A stretch of 64,000 nucleotides of DNA from Candidatus Methanomassiliicoccus intestinalis Issoire-Mx1 (GTDB lineage Archaea; Thermoplasmatota; Thermoplasmata; Methanomassiliicoccales; Methanomassiliicoccaceae): NCBI RefSeq assembly GCF_000404225.1, contig NC_021353.1:186001-250000 (forward strand), in the 5' to 3' direction. Shown here piece by piece: positions 1-8,488 of this stretch. How positions within the stretch are numbered: the first letter of the stretch is position 1; every line of letters starts with the position of its first letter. Below the pieces are notes generated by a model. That model was not told where the DNA came from and did not search any database. It saw only the letters and a program-made list of their open reading frames with translations. Position numbers and translations under genes: made by a program.

Positions 1-2
1 TG

Positions 3-56
3 AAGGACAAAGGTGAATTAAAGCAAAGAGAGATGAAAAAGCATGTCAGTATCTAA
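3..56 (+). other. Possible 3' end of an upstream gene cut by the window edge
   Basis: One frame is open from base 3 to a TAA at 54-56 and would give a 17-residue basic tail. A TATA box for the next gene follows, which fits the end of a preceding transcription unit. In many archaea rpoN precedes rpoK, but the tail shows no RpoN signature. It may equally be non-coding. Confidence 0.22.
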
Positions 57-85
57 CTTGGGCACTTTCGCTGCCTTTCGAAATG

Positions 86-93
86 TTTATAAA
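86..93 (+). promoter_or_regulatory. TATA box of the rpoK-rpsB unit
   Basis: TTTATAAA is a near-ideal archaeal TATA box. It lies 38 bp before the rpoK start, leaving a short leader that carries a GGTG ribosome-binding site. The 8-bp palindrome CCACGTGG (116-123) falls in that leader. Confidence 0.55.
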
Positions 94-130
94 GGAACTA
101 ATAGTACACGCTACCCCACGTGGTGAGTAC

Positions 131-304
131 ATGAAGTACACTAGATTTGAAAAGGCGCGTATCATTGGTGCCAGGTCATTACAGGTTTCTCTTGGTGCGC
201 CAGTTCTTATCGACATTCCAGAAGGCATGATAGATCCAGTAGAGATTGCCATGCTCGAATATGATACGGATATGATCCCTATCACAGTAAAAAGAGATAC
301 ATGA
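131..304 (+). CDS. rpoK: DNA-directed RNA polymerase subunit K (RPB6/omega homologue)
   Basis: This is the small assembly subunit of archaeal RNA polymerase, equivalent to RPB6 and bacterial omega. The 57-residue product begins [18 protein letters not shown] and contains the family-typical GAPVLI stretch and a C-terminal IPITVKR. The frame is open further upstream (ATG at 83), but the conserved N terminus and a GGTG site at 122-125 favour the ATG at 131. It lies 9 bp ahead of rpsB, the usual archaeal rpoK-rpsB pairing. Confidence 0.93.
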   Translation: MKYTRFEKARIIGARSLQVSLGAPVLIDIPEGMIDPVEIAMLEYDTDMIPITVKRDT

Positions 305-313
305 GGTTTTTAA

Positions 314-925
314 ATGAGTGAGGAAATTAACGCCGATTTACTGGTTCCTGAGGATATCTATCTTACTTCTGGTGTCCATATCGGTACCCAGCAAAAAAGT
401 GCTGACATGAAGAAATTCATCTTCAAAGTCAGATCTGATGGATTGTATGTAATGGATGTCAAGCAGACAGATGCTCGTATCAGGGCAGCAGCTAAATTCT
501 TAGCCAGATTCCCTGCAGACCGCATTTTGGTTTCTTCTGCAAGACAATATGGACAAAAGCCAGCCAAGATTTTTGGAAAAACACTTGGATGCAAAGTTTT
601 TGCTGGAAGGTTCGTTCCCGGTACACTCACAAATCCAATACTGCCTGAGTTCATCGAACCCGCAGCCCTTCTGGTAACAGATCCAGCTGCAGATCAGCAG
701 GCTATCGCCGAAGCTCTCAACGTTGGAATCCCAATCGTTGCTCTCTGCGATGCTAACAATGAAACAAGGAATGTTGATTTAGTCATCCCGACAAACAACA
801 AAGGACGCCGTGCTCTCGCATGCGTTTACTGGCTCCTCACCCGTGAGATTCTCAAAGAAAAGGGAATCATCAGCAGCGATGATGAGTTCAAACTTACAAT
901 GGATGACTTTGAAGCAAGTCTTTAA
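314..925 (+). CDS. rpsB: 30S ribosomal protein uS2
   Basis: This 203-residue protein of the small ribosomal subunit has the archaeal/eukaryotic uS2 pattern: [17 protein letters not shown] near the N terminus, [10 protein letters not shown] in the middle and [15 protein letters not shown] toward the C terminus. Its length is normal for archaeal uS2. GAGGT sits 6 bp before the ATG. It is co-transcribed with rpoK and ends at a hairpin terminator. Confidence 0.96.
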   Translation: MSEEINADLLVPEDIYLTSGVHIGTQQKSADMKKFIFKVRSDGLYVMDVKQTDARIRAAAKFLARFPADRILVSSARQYGQKPAKIFGKTLGCKVFAGRFVPGTLTNPILPEFIEPAALLVTDPAADQQAIAEALNVGIPIVALCDANNETRNVDLVIPTNNKGRRALACVYWLLTREILKEKGIISSDDEFKLTMDDFEASL

Positions 926-937
926 AGTTTTACTACC

Positions 938-980
938 AAGGTCAGGATTCGCATCTTGACCTTAAAAAATTCTTTTTTTT
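938..980 (+). terminator. Terminator after rpsB
   Basis: The inverted repeat AAGGTCA (938-944) / TGACCTT (957-963) is followed by an A-run and then eight to ten T residues (971-980). It ends the rpoK-rpsB unit. Confidence 0.7.
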
Positions 981-1101
981 AATCTGGTTTGTTTTTCAGC
1001 AGCGCTGTCAGATATAATTTTATGACGTTTTCGTTGGTATCTCTGTTTTAGAATGCACTAGTGGGCAAATTAAAAATACGATCTAAATTGATTATGAAGC
1101 T

Positions 1102-1914
1102 ATGAGATATCCTGCAGTAGCTGGATCTTTTTACCCCAAAAATATAGATGATTTAAAAAGTGAAATTGAAAATTCATTTAAATCTAAGTTTGGACCCGGT
1201 TACATTCCAGCGCTGGATCCAAAGGGTCCAAGGGCTATCAAAGCTGCAGTAAATCCTCATGCAGGATATTTTTATTCGGGGCCTGTTGCAGCACACACAT
1301 TCGCCGCTATGGCTAAAGACGGATTTCCGGAAACCTTTGTAATACTGGGACCAAACCATCATGCCTTAGGACCGCTGGTAGCTACTACAGACCAGGATTT
1401 CCTGATGCCAATGGGAAAAGTAGAGGTGGATACTGAAATTCTTGACAGGATCGGTTCGGCAGTTCCTAAAAGTCATGACGCTCACAGACTCGAACATTCA
1501 ATAGAGGTTCAGCTGCCGTTTATTCAGTACTTTTGCCCGGAAGCTAAGATTGTACCAATTGTGATGATTGACCAGACATACGAAACAGCAATAAATCTGG
1601 CTGAAATCCTGTCAGACGCATGCAGAGGAAAAGACGTTGTATTCTTAGCAAGTTCTGACTTTTCTCACTATGTTCCTCCAGATGTAGCTGAAGCTCAGGA
1701 TAGAAAAGTAATCGACCGCATCCTCAGCATGAACGTTCCTGAAGTTATTGACACTGTTCAGAGATACAAAATAACAATGTGCGGCTACGGGCCGGTAATG
1801 ACTGCCATGCTGGCTTCAGGATCTCAGAGCGCAGGTCTGCTGGCATACGGTACGTCCGGAGATGCCTGTGAAATGAAAGATGTTGTAGGATATGCTTCAA
1901 TCATTATGACCTGA
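1102..1914 (+). CDS. MEMO1 family protein (AmmeMemoRadiSam system protein B type)
   Basis: The 270-residue protein belongs to the MEMO1 family, which has the fold of class III extradiol dioxygenases. It starts MRYPAVAGSFYP and carries the family histidines in NPHAGYFYSG, LGPNHHALG, EHSIEVQLPF and SSDFSHY. In many archaea this gene sits next to rpsB, as here, and it is often associated with AMMECR1 and a radical SAM protein, neither of which is adjacent. Its reaction is not known from sequence. No Shine-Dalgarno is visible; an AT-rich box at about 1070-1081 suggests a near-leaderless start. Confidence 0.9.
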   Translation: MRYPAVAGSFYPKNIDDLKSEIENSFKSKFGPGYIPALDPKGPRAIKAAVNPHAGYFYSGPVAAHTFAAMAKDGFPETFVILGPNHHALGPLVATTDQDFLMPMGKVEVDTEILDRIGSAVPKSHDAHRLEHSIEVQLPFIQYFCPEAKIVPIVMIDQTYETAINLAEILSDACRGKDVVFLASSDFSHYVPPDVAEAQDRKVIDRILSMNVPEVIDTVQRYKITMCGYGPVMTAMLASGSQSAGLLAYGTSGDACEMKDVVGYASIIMT

Positions 1915-1994
1915 GGCTGGAGATATCTTACGCTGGATGTGAAATTAATCTTTGAAAATCAAAATGAACTTTCTCGAATGCTTTTAGTTTTTCT

Positions 1995-2033
1995 AAGGTC
2001 CGGCGCCTTGTGATAAGCGCCGGCCTTGTTTTA
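1995..2033. terminator. Bidirectional terminator between convergent genes
   Basis: A GC-rich stem, CCGGCGC (2000-2006) / GCGCCGG (2017-2023), is extended by AAGG (1995-1998) / CCTT (2024-2027) and followed by a T-rich tract. It separates the rightward MEMO gene from the leftward RPA operon and could serve both. Confidence 0.65.
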
Positions 2034-2059
2034 AATGCTGTTTTCAAACAGACTCTGGT

Positions 2060-3025
2060 TCAAATGCGTTTCATCTTTCCGATTGTCGGTTCGTATACCA
2101 GACCTTTGTCAAGCAGGGAAGTGGTAATCTCTTCCAGCTCTGATTCTCCAATGTTGGACTTGGCGGCTTCTCTGGCAAGTTCTGTCAGCGGAGCACCTTT
2201 TTTAGTTGTGTCCAGTGAATCAATAAGCTTGAGGATCAGCTCTTCTTTCTGATCATCGTCTAACTGCGCAGGCGGGATCTGCTGTTCTTCTTCCTTGCTC
2301 TGCGGCGGGACAATCTCTTCTTCTGCAGGGATCAGTTCATCCTCGTCAATGTCAAATTCTTCAGGAGATGAAAACATCTGATCACCGGTAGGCATTGAAA
2401 TTCCCTCGTCTGATGTCACCTGGCCTAAAACTTCCAGCAGCATGCCGCGGTAGCGGTTGGTATCTATTTTTCCATAATGGCTTATTGCCTGTGAGACACC
2501 GTCTGCCATGTTTGGTGTAAAGCCGTGGATTCGCAGATCATCTTTGGTAGGCGAATCAATCTCCAGTGCCTCTTCAGTAAGCTCAATCCTTTTGAGGGTG
2601 GACTTTGCAGTTTCAACTATCCAGTAATCCCTGATCTCCGGAGTGGTCTCGACGATCTGCTCCGGCCTGATTGAAACATACATATTGCCTCCCTGGGGAG
2701 TGTATGTTCTGCATTTTCCGATGATTGCTACTATGCAGGGAGTCTGAAGATTTGACAAGATCTGCACGGCTTCAGGAGAAAACTTTCCTGCGTAGACATA
2801 AAATCTGTCGGTGCCGTCAGAAAGAAGTGCTCTCCACATTGGTTCAACATCAGTACCTACATTTTGTTTGTCAGTAAGCACTCCCACAACCATGATGCGG
2901 TTGACTTTTGCTCCAAGCGGAGTAATCACATATGAAGGCGCTCTTTCCCCATCACCTTTGATATCAAGGGTCGAAGCGTTGTATTCAGATGCAAACATTC
3001 TCCATGCTACTTCTCTTGATATCAT
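2060..3025 (-). CDS. RPA-associated OB-fold protein (COG3390 type)
   Basis: This 321-residue protein is the partner usually encoded directly after archaeal replication protein A. The N-terminal part (about 15-160) contains an OB-fold region with VNRIMVVGVLTD and the family-typical PYTP/TYTPQGGNMYVSIRPE segment. The middle is acidic and glutamine-rich, about residues 215-250, and probably disordered. The C-terminal 60 residues look like a small winged helix (GAPLTELAREAAKSNI). Its ATG overlaps the stop of the upstream RPA gene, so the two are translationally coupled. The likely role is single-stranded DNA binding with RPA in replication and repair. Confidence 0.85.
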   Translation of the reverse strand: MISREVAWRMFASEYNASTLDIKGDGERAPSYVITPLGAKVNRIMVVGVLTDKQNVGTDVEPMWRALLSDGTDRFYVYAGKFSPEAVQILSNLQTPCIVAIIGKCRTYTPQGGNMYVSIRPEQIVETTPEIRDYWIVETAKSTLKRIELTEEALEIDSPTKDDLRIHGFTPNMADGVSQAISHYGKIDTNRYRGMLLEVLGQVTSDEGISMPTGDQMFSSPEEFDIDEDELIPAEEEIVPPQSKEEEQQIPPAQLDDDQKEELILKLIDSLDTTKKGAPLTELAREAAKSNIGESELEEITTSLLDKGLVYEPTIGKMKRI

Positions 3026-4368
3026 TAGAATCCCTCCACTTTTGAAATGAGATCTTCAGCTTCTTTGGCAATGTCCAGATTCACAGGGCTGACATCATGA
3101 ACGGTCATGGTAAGTCCGTACTCATCAGAAGTTACTCTTCCTCTGACCTCTATGGGCTGAGCCAGAAGCTTCTTCTCAAATCTCGGGCCCAGGAAATCAA
3201 AGTCCATGATGGTTTTTCCTTCTTCGAGTGCATCTGCCAAAGTAATTCCGGTGAGCTTTTCAGTAAGCTCTTTTCCTAAAACGATCATCATCGAGCCGGT
3301 GCCGTCATCCAGAATCGCTTTTATCCTTAAGTCTGGTGTAGGCGTAACCTGTCCGTGTGTCTGGCATATGCCTTTCATAACCGGACGGTGGCATTCAGGG
3401 CATCTGAACAATATTCCCGATCCCTGTTTAATGTCAACAATGCTTCCAATAATGACAGTATCAGCAGAGCCGCCTCTTCTTTCTATATCTTCAACAGTGC
3501 ACCGCGTTCCTTTGTCCAGAGAATCTCTGTCGGGGAAATCAATTTCCGGGCGTGTAACTGAGGCCTTTTCTCCAAAAGTCAGCTGAGGAATCCCTTTCCA
3601 TCCTCTGGTATATGCTCCTGCAATAGTGACAACTTCATTCTCCTGCAGTTTAAAATCATACCATGCGGAAAAGTCGATTTTTCCTGTTTCATCAGCCAGA
3701 ATTCCTGAGAATACAGTTTTTGTCTCTCCGTTGGCTTCAACCTCTCTTGGTCTTATTGATAAAACTCTTCCTGTAATCTTCAGCCCGATCATGTTTTCTT
3801 TCAGATCTCCAATCTGGGCATTGATCGGCTGGGAGCTTACCTGTTTAGGTTCCGGCACAGTCCCGTCCGGGAGGTTGACAGAATCTTTGTTCTGCTTTTC
3901 AATTACAGCTCTGACACCGATATTGAGTTTAGGCTGCCCGCTCCATTCTTTGGTGTATGCATGCCTGATAAGGTAAACTTCTCCGGGAGTCATTTCACAT
4001 TTGTCTTTTTCCCAGAGTGTGTATTGTATACTGCCGGTTTCATCTGCGACCACGCCGTATATAATCGTCTTCATCGTGTCATCGTTCTGTTTGATTTCCC
4101 TTTCATTTGCTGAAATCACTTTGACAAGAATATCCACAGTCTGCTCGCTTGTGCCTAGGGTTGAAACCATTCTTCTGATGCCTTTAGTGAGTTTGTTGGG
4201 GTCTCCGCCATATTTCCTCACAATGTGTCTCTTTGAAGCTTCCAGAGACATTCTGTATGTGTTCAAATATGTGCTAAGGTCATTCTCTATCTTCTCTTCT
4301 GTAAGTTTTCCGTCCAGCACCCTTACGATTTCTAAAACATGAGGTGCAATTTCTTCTTTCGTCATCAT
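3025..4368 (-). CDS. rpa: Replication protein A, single-stranded DNA-binding protein with zinc finger
   Basis: The 447-residue protein is an archaeal RPA with repeated OB folds. The repeats are visible as recurrent segments such as YGVVADETGSIQYTLW (about 110-125), FSGILADETGKIDFSAW and KAILDDGTGSMMIVLG. A zinc-finger motif CPECHRPVMKGICQTHG separates the later OB folds, as in archaeal RPA41-type proteins. It coats single-stranded DNA during replication and repair. The first of two adjacent ATG codons follows AGGTGA at suitable spacing. It is the promoter-proximal gene of a two-gene operon with the RPA-associated protein. Confidence 0.9.
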   Translation of the reverse strand: MMTKEEIAPHVLEIVRVLDGKLTEEKIENDLSTYLNTYRMSLEASKRHIVRKYGGDPNKLTKGIRRMVSTLGTSEQTVDILVKVISANEREIKQNDDTMKTIIYGVVADETGSIQYTLWEKDKCEMTPGEVYLIRHAYTKEWSGQPKLNIGVRAVIEKQNKDSVNLPDGTVPEPKQVSSQPINAQIGDLKENMIGLKITGRVLSIRPREVEANGETKTVFSGILADETGKIDFSAWYDFKLQENEVVTIAGAYTRGWKGIPQLTFGEKASVTRPEIDFPDRDSLDKGTRCTVEDIERRGGSADTVIIGSIVDIKQGSGILFRCPECHRPVMKGICQTHGQVTPTPDLRIKAILDDGTGSMMIVLGKELTEKLTGITLADALEEGKTIMDFDFLGPRFEKKLLAQPIEVRGRVTSDEYGLTMTVHDVSPVNLDIAKEAEDLISKVEGF

Positions 4369-4537
4369 TTCTTTTCACCTTGTGATGAGTTTGTTCTTTT
4401 GATACCATAGTGGATATTTAATATGTTTTGAGGGGTGGGTGAAAGTACCTGCTTTTGTTCAGAGTGGATATGAAAAAGCAAAAGTATTTTATAACGTGCG
4501 GCATGAGTCAGTATGATGTCAGCAGGAGGATACACCA

Positions 4538-5074
4538 TTGGTCTTTGAAGACCTGATGAATTACCTGGGGTCGCTTGGCGGCGATCCAGTTATTTACTGT
4601 ATTTTCCTCTTCATCTATGTTATTCTGGCAGCAGTAATCCTTCCGCTGCCTGTTGAGATTGCTTTATTCCTTTCTGCTGGAACGCCTTTCTTTGTAAAAG
4701 CTCTGATCATCAGCTTAGGAAAGATGATCGGGGGCGTCATTGCTTTCCAGATTGGAGGAGCTCTCGAAGGTGTAATCAAAAGGTACACGAAATGGAAATG
4801 GTTCAATTATATCTACAAAGCATGCTACTGGCTGGTGTCAAAGTTCGGTTATGTGGGGCTTTATCTAATTCTCAGTATTCCATTTATGTCAGACACGGTT
4901 CCGTTGTATCTGTTCTCCCTATTCAAGGATGAGAGCCACATGACTGTGAGAGGATTCGCCATAACCTGTTTCCTTGCTGGATTTACCAGATCTATCATAG
5001 TCTATGTAGCAGCTACATTCTTTGGAATTCAGCTCTACGATGCACCGCAGGGAACTGAGTTCATGCTTATCTAA
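4538..5074 (+). CDS. VTT/DedA-like small integral membrane protein
   Basis: The 178-residue protein has about five hydrophobic segments, including one at 15-50 with a PLPVEIALFLSAG re-entrant-like stretch. The glycine-rich LGKMIGGVIAFQIGG and a following basic KRYTKWKWF fit the VTT (DedA/SNARE-associated) family. Members of that family are implicated in lipid or ion movement across membranes, but no substrate can be read here. The start is a TTG supported by AGGAGGA at 4524-4530 with 7-bp spacing. It seems to stand alone ahead of purP. Confidence 0.62.
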   Translation: MVFEDLMNYLGSLGGDPVIYCIFLFIYVILAAVILPLPVEIALFLSAGTPFFVKALIISLGKMIGGVIAFQIGGALEGVIKRYTKWKWFNYIYKACYWLVSKFGYVGLYLILSIPFMSDTVPLYLFSLFKDESHMTVRGFAITCFLAGFTRSIIVYVAATFFGIQLYDAPQGTEFMLI

Positions 5075-5108
5075 ATGCGATCTTAAGCAGAAGGCTTATT
5101 AGAAAGAT

Positions 5109-6197
5109 ATGAAATTTGACGTTATGGTTCCTAAGAACAGAATTCAAGAAATTCTCAGCGAATATGATCCTGAAGAGATCACTATCGCTACTTTATGCTC
5201 ACATACTGCTTTACAAATTTTTCACGGTGCAAAGAAGGAAGGCTTCAAGACTCTGGGTTTGGCTGTGAACCAGAATACAAAGTTTTATGATGCTTTTCCG
5301 CTTGCCAAACCGGATGAGATTCTTAGATTCAACAGTTATGATGAATTCATAACAAAATCAAAAGAACTCACTGACAGAAATGTAATCATCATCCCTCACG
5401 GATCATTTGTGGAATACATGGGCACAAAGCGCTTTGAGCAGATGGAGGTACCTACTTTCGGCAGCAGGCAAGTGCTCAAGTGGGAAGAGAGCCGCGACAG
5501 CCAGCGTGAGTGGCTGGAGAGTGCGGGAATTTCCATGCCTAAAAGGATTGCAGATGCCAAAGATATCTCGGAACCTGTGCTTGTTAAATACAACGGCGCG
5601 AAAGGCGGCCGCGGATTCTTCATCGCCAAAGACTTCATGGAATTCAAGATGGGAATTGATCTGAGTGAAGAATCATATACAATTCAAGAGTACGTTCTCG
5701 GTACGAGATACTACCTCCATTACTTCTATTCGCCAATAAAGCAGAGTGGATACAGAGTCGGCAACGGATCTCTCGAATTGATGTCGATGGACCGCAGAGA
5801 TGAAAGCAACATCGATGAGCTGTATAAACTGGGATCAACCGAAGAACTGAAAAAACACGGTATGTTCCCGTCACTGGTAGTCACAGGAAATATTCCTGTA
5901 GTTATCAGAGAAAGTCTTCTTGCTAAAGTATTCGAGATGGGCGAGAGCGTCATCAACAGGAGTTACGAGCTTTTCGGAGGATTGATCGGCCCGTTCTGTC
6001 TGGAATCTATTGTCACAGATCACCTGGACTTCAAAGTCTTTGAAATCTCCTGCCGTATTGTAGCAGGTACCAATCCTTTCACCAGCGGATCTTCTTATTC
6101 TGATATGACCGAGCCGGGCATGAGCACCGGGCGCAGAATAGCCAGAGAGATCAAAGACGCCATCGCTGCCGGAAAGCTCAGCGAAGTGGTGTCTTGA
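5109..6197 (+). CDS. purP: Formate-dependent AICAR ligase PurP
   Basis: This 362-residue ATP-grasp enzyme makes FAICAR from AICAR, formate and ATP, the archaeal replacement for folate-dependent PurH transformylase in purine synthesis. Diagnostic segments are ATLCSHTALQIFHGAKKEGFK-like residues near 30-48, IPHGSFVEYMG, the ATP-grasp loop VKYNGAKGGRGFF and YVLGTRYYLHYFYSP. Length matches archaeal PurP. Its TGA overlaps the TTG start of nep1, so the two are probably co-translated. Confidence 0.93.
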   Translation: MKFDVMVPKNRIQEILSEYDPEEITIATLCSHTALQIFHGAKKEGFKTLGLAVNQNTKFYDAFPLAKPDEILRFNSYDEFITKSKELTDRNVIIIPHGSFVEYMGTKRFEQMEVPTFGSRQVLKWEESRDSQREWLESAGISMPKRIADAKDISEPVLVKYNGAKGGRGFFIAKDFMEFKMGIDLSEESYTIQEYVLGTRYYLHYFYSPIKQSGYRVGNGSLELMSMDRRDESNIDELYKLGSTEELKKHGMFPSLVVTGNIPVVIRESLLAKVFEMGESVINRSYELFGGLIGPFCLESIVTDHLDFKVFEISCRIVAGTNPFTSGSSYSDMTEPGMSTGRRIAREIKDAIAAGKLSEVVS

Positions 6198-6757
6198 AAC
6201 TGACAATTGTCTTCGCAGACGCAGAAATAGAAAAAGCTCCGGAAGACGGGGAAATCCCTCTTCTGGATGCTTATTTCTACCCGGACGTTGAAGGCAGGCG
6301 CGGAAGACCTGACATTGTGCATAATGCTCTGACGATCCTACGGAGCTCGCTGTTATGGAACCATATTGATGTGGCAGTGTGCACAGAGCATGGGGAAATA
6401 ATAATTCCTGAGAAGAATACATTTGTTCAGAATTATCTTGATTTTATGTCTCAGGTGTCTTCTCTTCTATCTGGCGGAGAATCAGAGGGATACAAGCTGA
6501 CCAGAATGAATTTCTCTGATTTCATTCAGTCTCTGCATGCTGATAAAATCGTAGCATTGTCTCCCGATGGCGACAAAATTTCTCTGAGAAATGAAATTCT
6601 GACTGACGGTCATACCGTTCTGATAATCGGAGCTTTTTCAGATGGAGATTATTCCAGTCCAGTTTATGAACTCTGTGACTCTTCAGTTTCCATCGATGAC
6701 CGTATCCTGACGGTACCGGAAGTCATCATGTCTGTTTTGCATGAATTGAATTTTTGA
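6194..6757 (+). CDS. nep1: Nep1/Emg1 SPOUT methyltransferase (N1-pseudouridine, 16S rRNA)
   Basis: The 187-residue protein matches archaeal Nep1, which methylates N1 of a pseudouridine in helix 35 of 16S rRNA and helps small-subunit assembly. The clearest signature is RGRPDIVHNALT at about 36-47, the conserved Emg1 motif. ADKIVALSPDGDKIS and VLIIGAFSDGDYSS match the SPOUT knot and SAM-binding region. The start is TTG overlapping the purP stop. Its own stop overlaps an upstream TTG of the next, broken gene. Confidence 0.88.
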   Translation: MKLTIVFADAEIEKAPEDGEIPLLDAYFYPDVEGRRGRPDIVHNALTILRSSLLWNHIDVAVCTEHGEIIIPEKNTFVQNYLDFMSQVSSLLSGGESEGYKLTRMNFSDFIQSLHADKIVALSPDGDKISLRNEILTDGHTVLIIGAFSDGDYSSPVYELCDSSVSIDDRILTVPEVIMSVLHELNF

Positions 6758-6765
6758 GTGAGAAA

Positions 6766-7328
6766 ATGGAATACAATATCCTTCAGTTATCCAACAGGCA
6801 GGAGTTAAGAACATGGCTTTCGGAAAATTGCACATGTGAAAACTCCTGCTGGGTATGCGTATCTATGAAACCTTCCCCCGGCACACTTTGTTATTTGGAT
6901 GTTGTTGAAGAATGTCTGTGCTTCGGCTGGATTGATACTACGAGAAAGAAACTGCCTGATGGAAAACTGATTCAAAGACTGACCCCGAGATCTAAAAACA
7001 GCAAGTGGTCTGAGCTGAACAAAGAAAGAGTAAGAAGACTTGAAAAACTGGGATTCATGACTGATGAAGGCAGAAAGCGCCTTCCCGACATGTCTCTTGA
7101 CTTTGTGATTGATGAATAGATTCTCAAAGCACTGCAGGCTGATGAAGAAACATATGCCAATTTCTTAGAATTTCCAGACTTGTATAAGCGGGTAAGGATC
7201 AACACAATCAGATAAAAAAGAGTCAGCCGCAGCTGTTTCAAAGCCGATTGGAAAAATTCATTCAAAATACGAAACTAAATAAAATGTATGGCAACTGGAA
7301 TGATGACGGACGTCTGTTGAATTATTAA
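6766..7328 (+). pseudogene. Interrupted YdeI/OmdA family gene (in-frame TAG plus frameshift)
   Basis: The family (OmpD-associated/bacteriocin-protection type, function poorly known) is recognised from CFGWIDTTRKKLPDGK and LTPRSKNSKWSELNKERV. Codon 118 is TAG (7117-7119). The same frame continues with family-like sequence, ILKALQADEETYANF then FPDLYKRVRINTI, to a TAA at 7213. The true C terminus, beginning KKSQPQLFQSRLEKF and ending MYGNWNDDGRLLNY, lies in the next frame from about 7212 to TAA 7326-7328. That fits loss of one base near 7209-7211. The TAG falls where relatives usually have Glu, so a point mutation is the simplest origin. Pyrrolysine read-through could suppress the TAG but not the frameshift. 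A sequencing error is possible for either lesion. Confidence 0.85.
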
Positions 7329-7385
7329 ATCATAGCTGTCAATACACATGAACCAGCATGCTTAAAAATTGAGAACAAAACTATA

Positions 7386-7407
7386 GAAAAAAGAGGATTG
7401 CTCCTCT
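7386..7407 (-). terminator. Terminator of pdxS
   Basis: On the minus strand AGAGGA-GCAA-TCCTCT is followed by a run of five to six T residues (A-run 7387-7392 on the plus strand), just after the pdxS stop. Confidence 0.75.
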
Positions 7408-7411
7408 GTAT

Positions 7412-8320
7412 TTACCAGCCTCTTTCCTGAAGCCTTTCTTCCTGGGCAATTGTTGAAATCTCAATGCCTTTCATAGCATCTCCGAGGCCTTTTGAAACTT
7501 CAGCTATGATCTTAGGATCATCGAAGTGAGTTACAGCCTCAACAATTGCTTTTGCTCTCTTAGCAGGATTGTCAGACTTAAAGATTCCAGAACCTACAAA
7601 CACTCCATCAGAGCCGAGCTGCATCATAAGGGCAGCATCTGCAGGAGTAGCGATTCCGCCGGCGGCGAAGTTGATGACTGGCATTCTCTGAAGCTGCGCT
7701 ACTTCTTTAACAAGTTCATATGAAGCCTGGATTTCCCTGGCTACAGCACGGAGCTCCATCTCATCTTTATTCTGAAGTTCACGGACTTTTCCCATGATCA
7801 CTTTCTGATGACGGACAGCTTCAATGACGTTTCCTGTTCCCGCTTCTCCCTTTGTTCTAATCATTGCAGCTCCCTCGTCAATACGGCGGAGAGCTTCTCC
7901 AAGATCACGGGCGCCGCATACAAACGGAACGGTGAATTTTTTCTTCTCAACATGATAGAATGGATCTGCCGGAGTAAGGACTTCGGATTCATCAATCATA
8001 TCTACACCGAGAGATTCCAGGACCTGTGCTTCTACAAAGTGTCCTATTCTGCATTTGGCCATTACTGGTATAGAAACGGCATCTATGATTTCCTCAATCA
8101 TGAGAGGATCTGACATCCTTGCGACTCCACCTTGAGCTCTGATGTCAGCAGGAACTCTTTCAAGGGCCATTACGGCAACAGCACCAGCTTCTTCAGCGAT
8201 TGCAGCCTGCTCAGCGTTAGTTACATCCATGATAACTCCACCCTGCTGCATCTTTGCGAATCCTCTTTTTATGAGGTCGGTTCCATAACGAAGCTTGGCC
8301 ATGTCCAATTCAAAAGGCAT
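7412..8320 (-). CDS. pdxS: Pyridoxal 5'-phosphate synthase lyase subunit PdxS
   Basis: The 302-residue protein builds pyridoxal phosphate from ribose 5-phosphate, glyceraldehyde 3-phosphate and ammonia. The (beta/alpha)8 barrel is almost invariant: [20 protein letters not shown], the Schiff-base lysine in [19 protein letters not shown] and the phosphate loop [14 protein letters not shown]. Ammonia normally comes from the glutaminase PdxT, which is not adjacent. An AGGTGA site precedes the ATG chosen. It is transcribed divergently from the aminotransferase and ends at a clear terminator. Confidence 0.97.
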   Translation of the reverse strand: MPFELDMAKLRYGTDLIKRGFAKMQQGGVIMDVTNAEQAAIAEEAGAVAVMALERVPADIRAQGGVARMSDPLMIEEIIDAVSIPVMAKCRIGHFVEAQVLESLGVDMIDESEVLTPADPFYHVEKKKFTVPFVCGARDLGEALRRIDEGAAMIRTKGEAGTGNVIEAVRHQKVIMGKVRELQNKDEMELRAVAREIQASYELVKEVAQLQRMPVINFAAGGIATPADAALMMQLGSDGVFVGSGIFKSDNPAKRAKAIVEAVTHFDDPKIIAEVSKGLGDAMKGIEISTIAQEERLQERGW

Positions 8321-8455
8321 TTCAATTCACCTTGCTTTCGTTATCCATGTCTGATATATCAAACTTTCAGGATTGCTGTGGTATTCCGGCAGCAGTTCTT
8401 CAGTTTACGTATTTTTGCGAAACATTCTGCATAGAATCGATGCAATTCTTGGAAA

Positions 8456-8466
8456 GCGTTATGTAC
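8456..8466 (+). promoter_or_regulatory. Promoter box GCGTTATGTAC upstream of the aminotransferase
   Basis: This 11-bp string starts 33 bp before the ATG at 8489. The identical string at 46746-46756 starts exactly 33 bp before the ATG of the prenyl synthase gene. Neither gene has a good Shine-Dalgarno, so the box is probably a TATA-like element driving leaderless transcripts. Confidence 0.5.
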
Positions 8467-8488
8467 ATCCCCCTTTATTTTCTGCAAG

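Noticed and set aside
5871..6422. Minus-strand frame of 183 codons
   Set aside because: It lies wholly over purP and nep1, both firmly identified, and has no recognisable product.
6754..7215. Functional pyrrolysine-containing protein from read-through of TAG 7117
   Set aside because: The read-through product still ends at TAA 7213, before the conserved C terminus, which lies in another frame. A pseudogene explains everything without assuming decoding.
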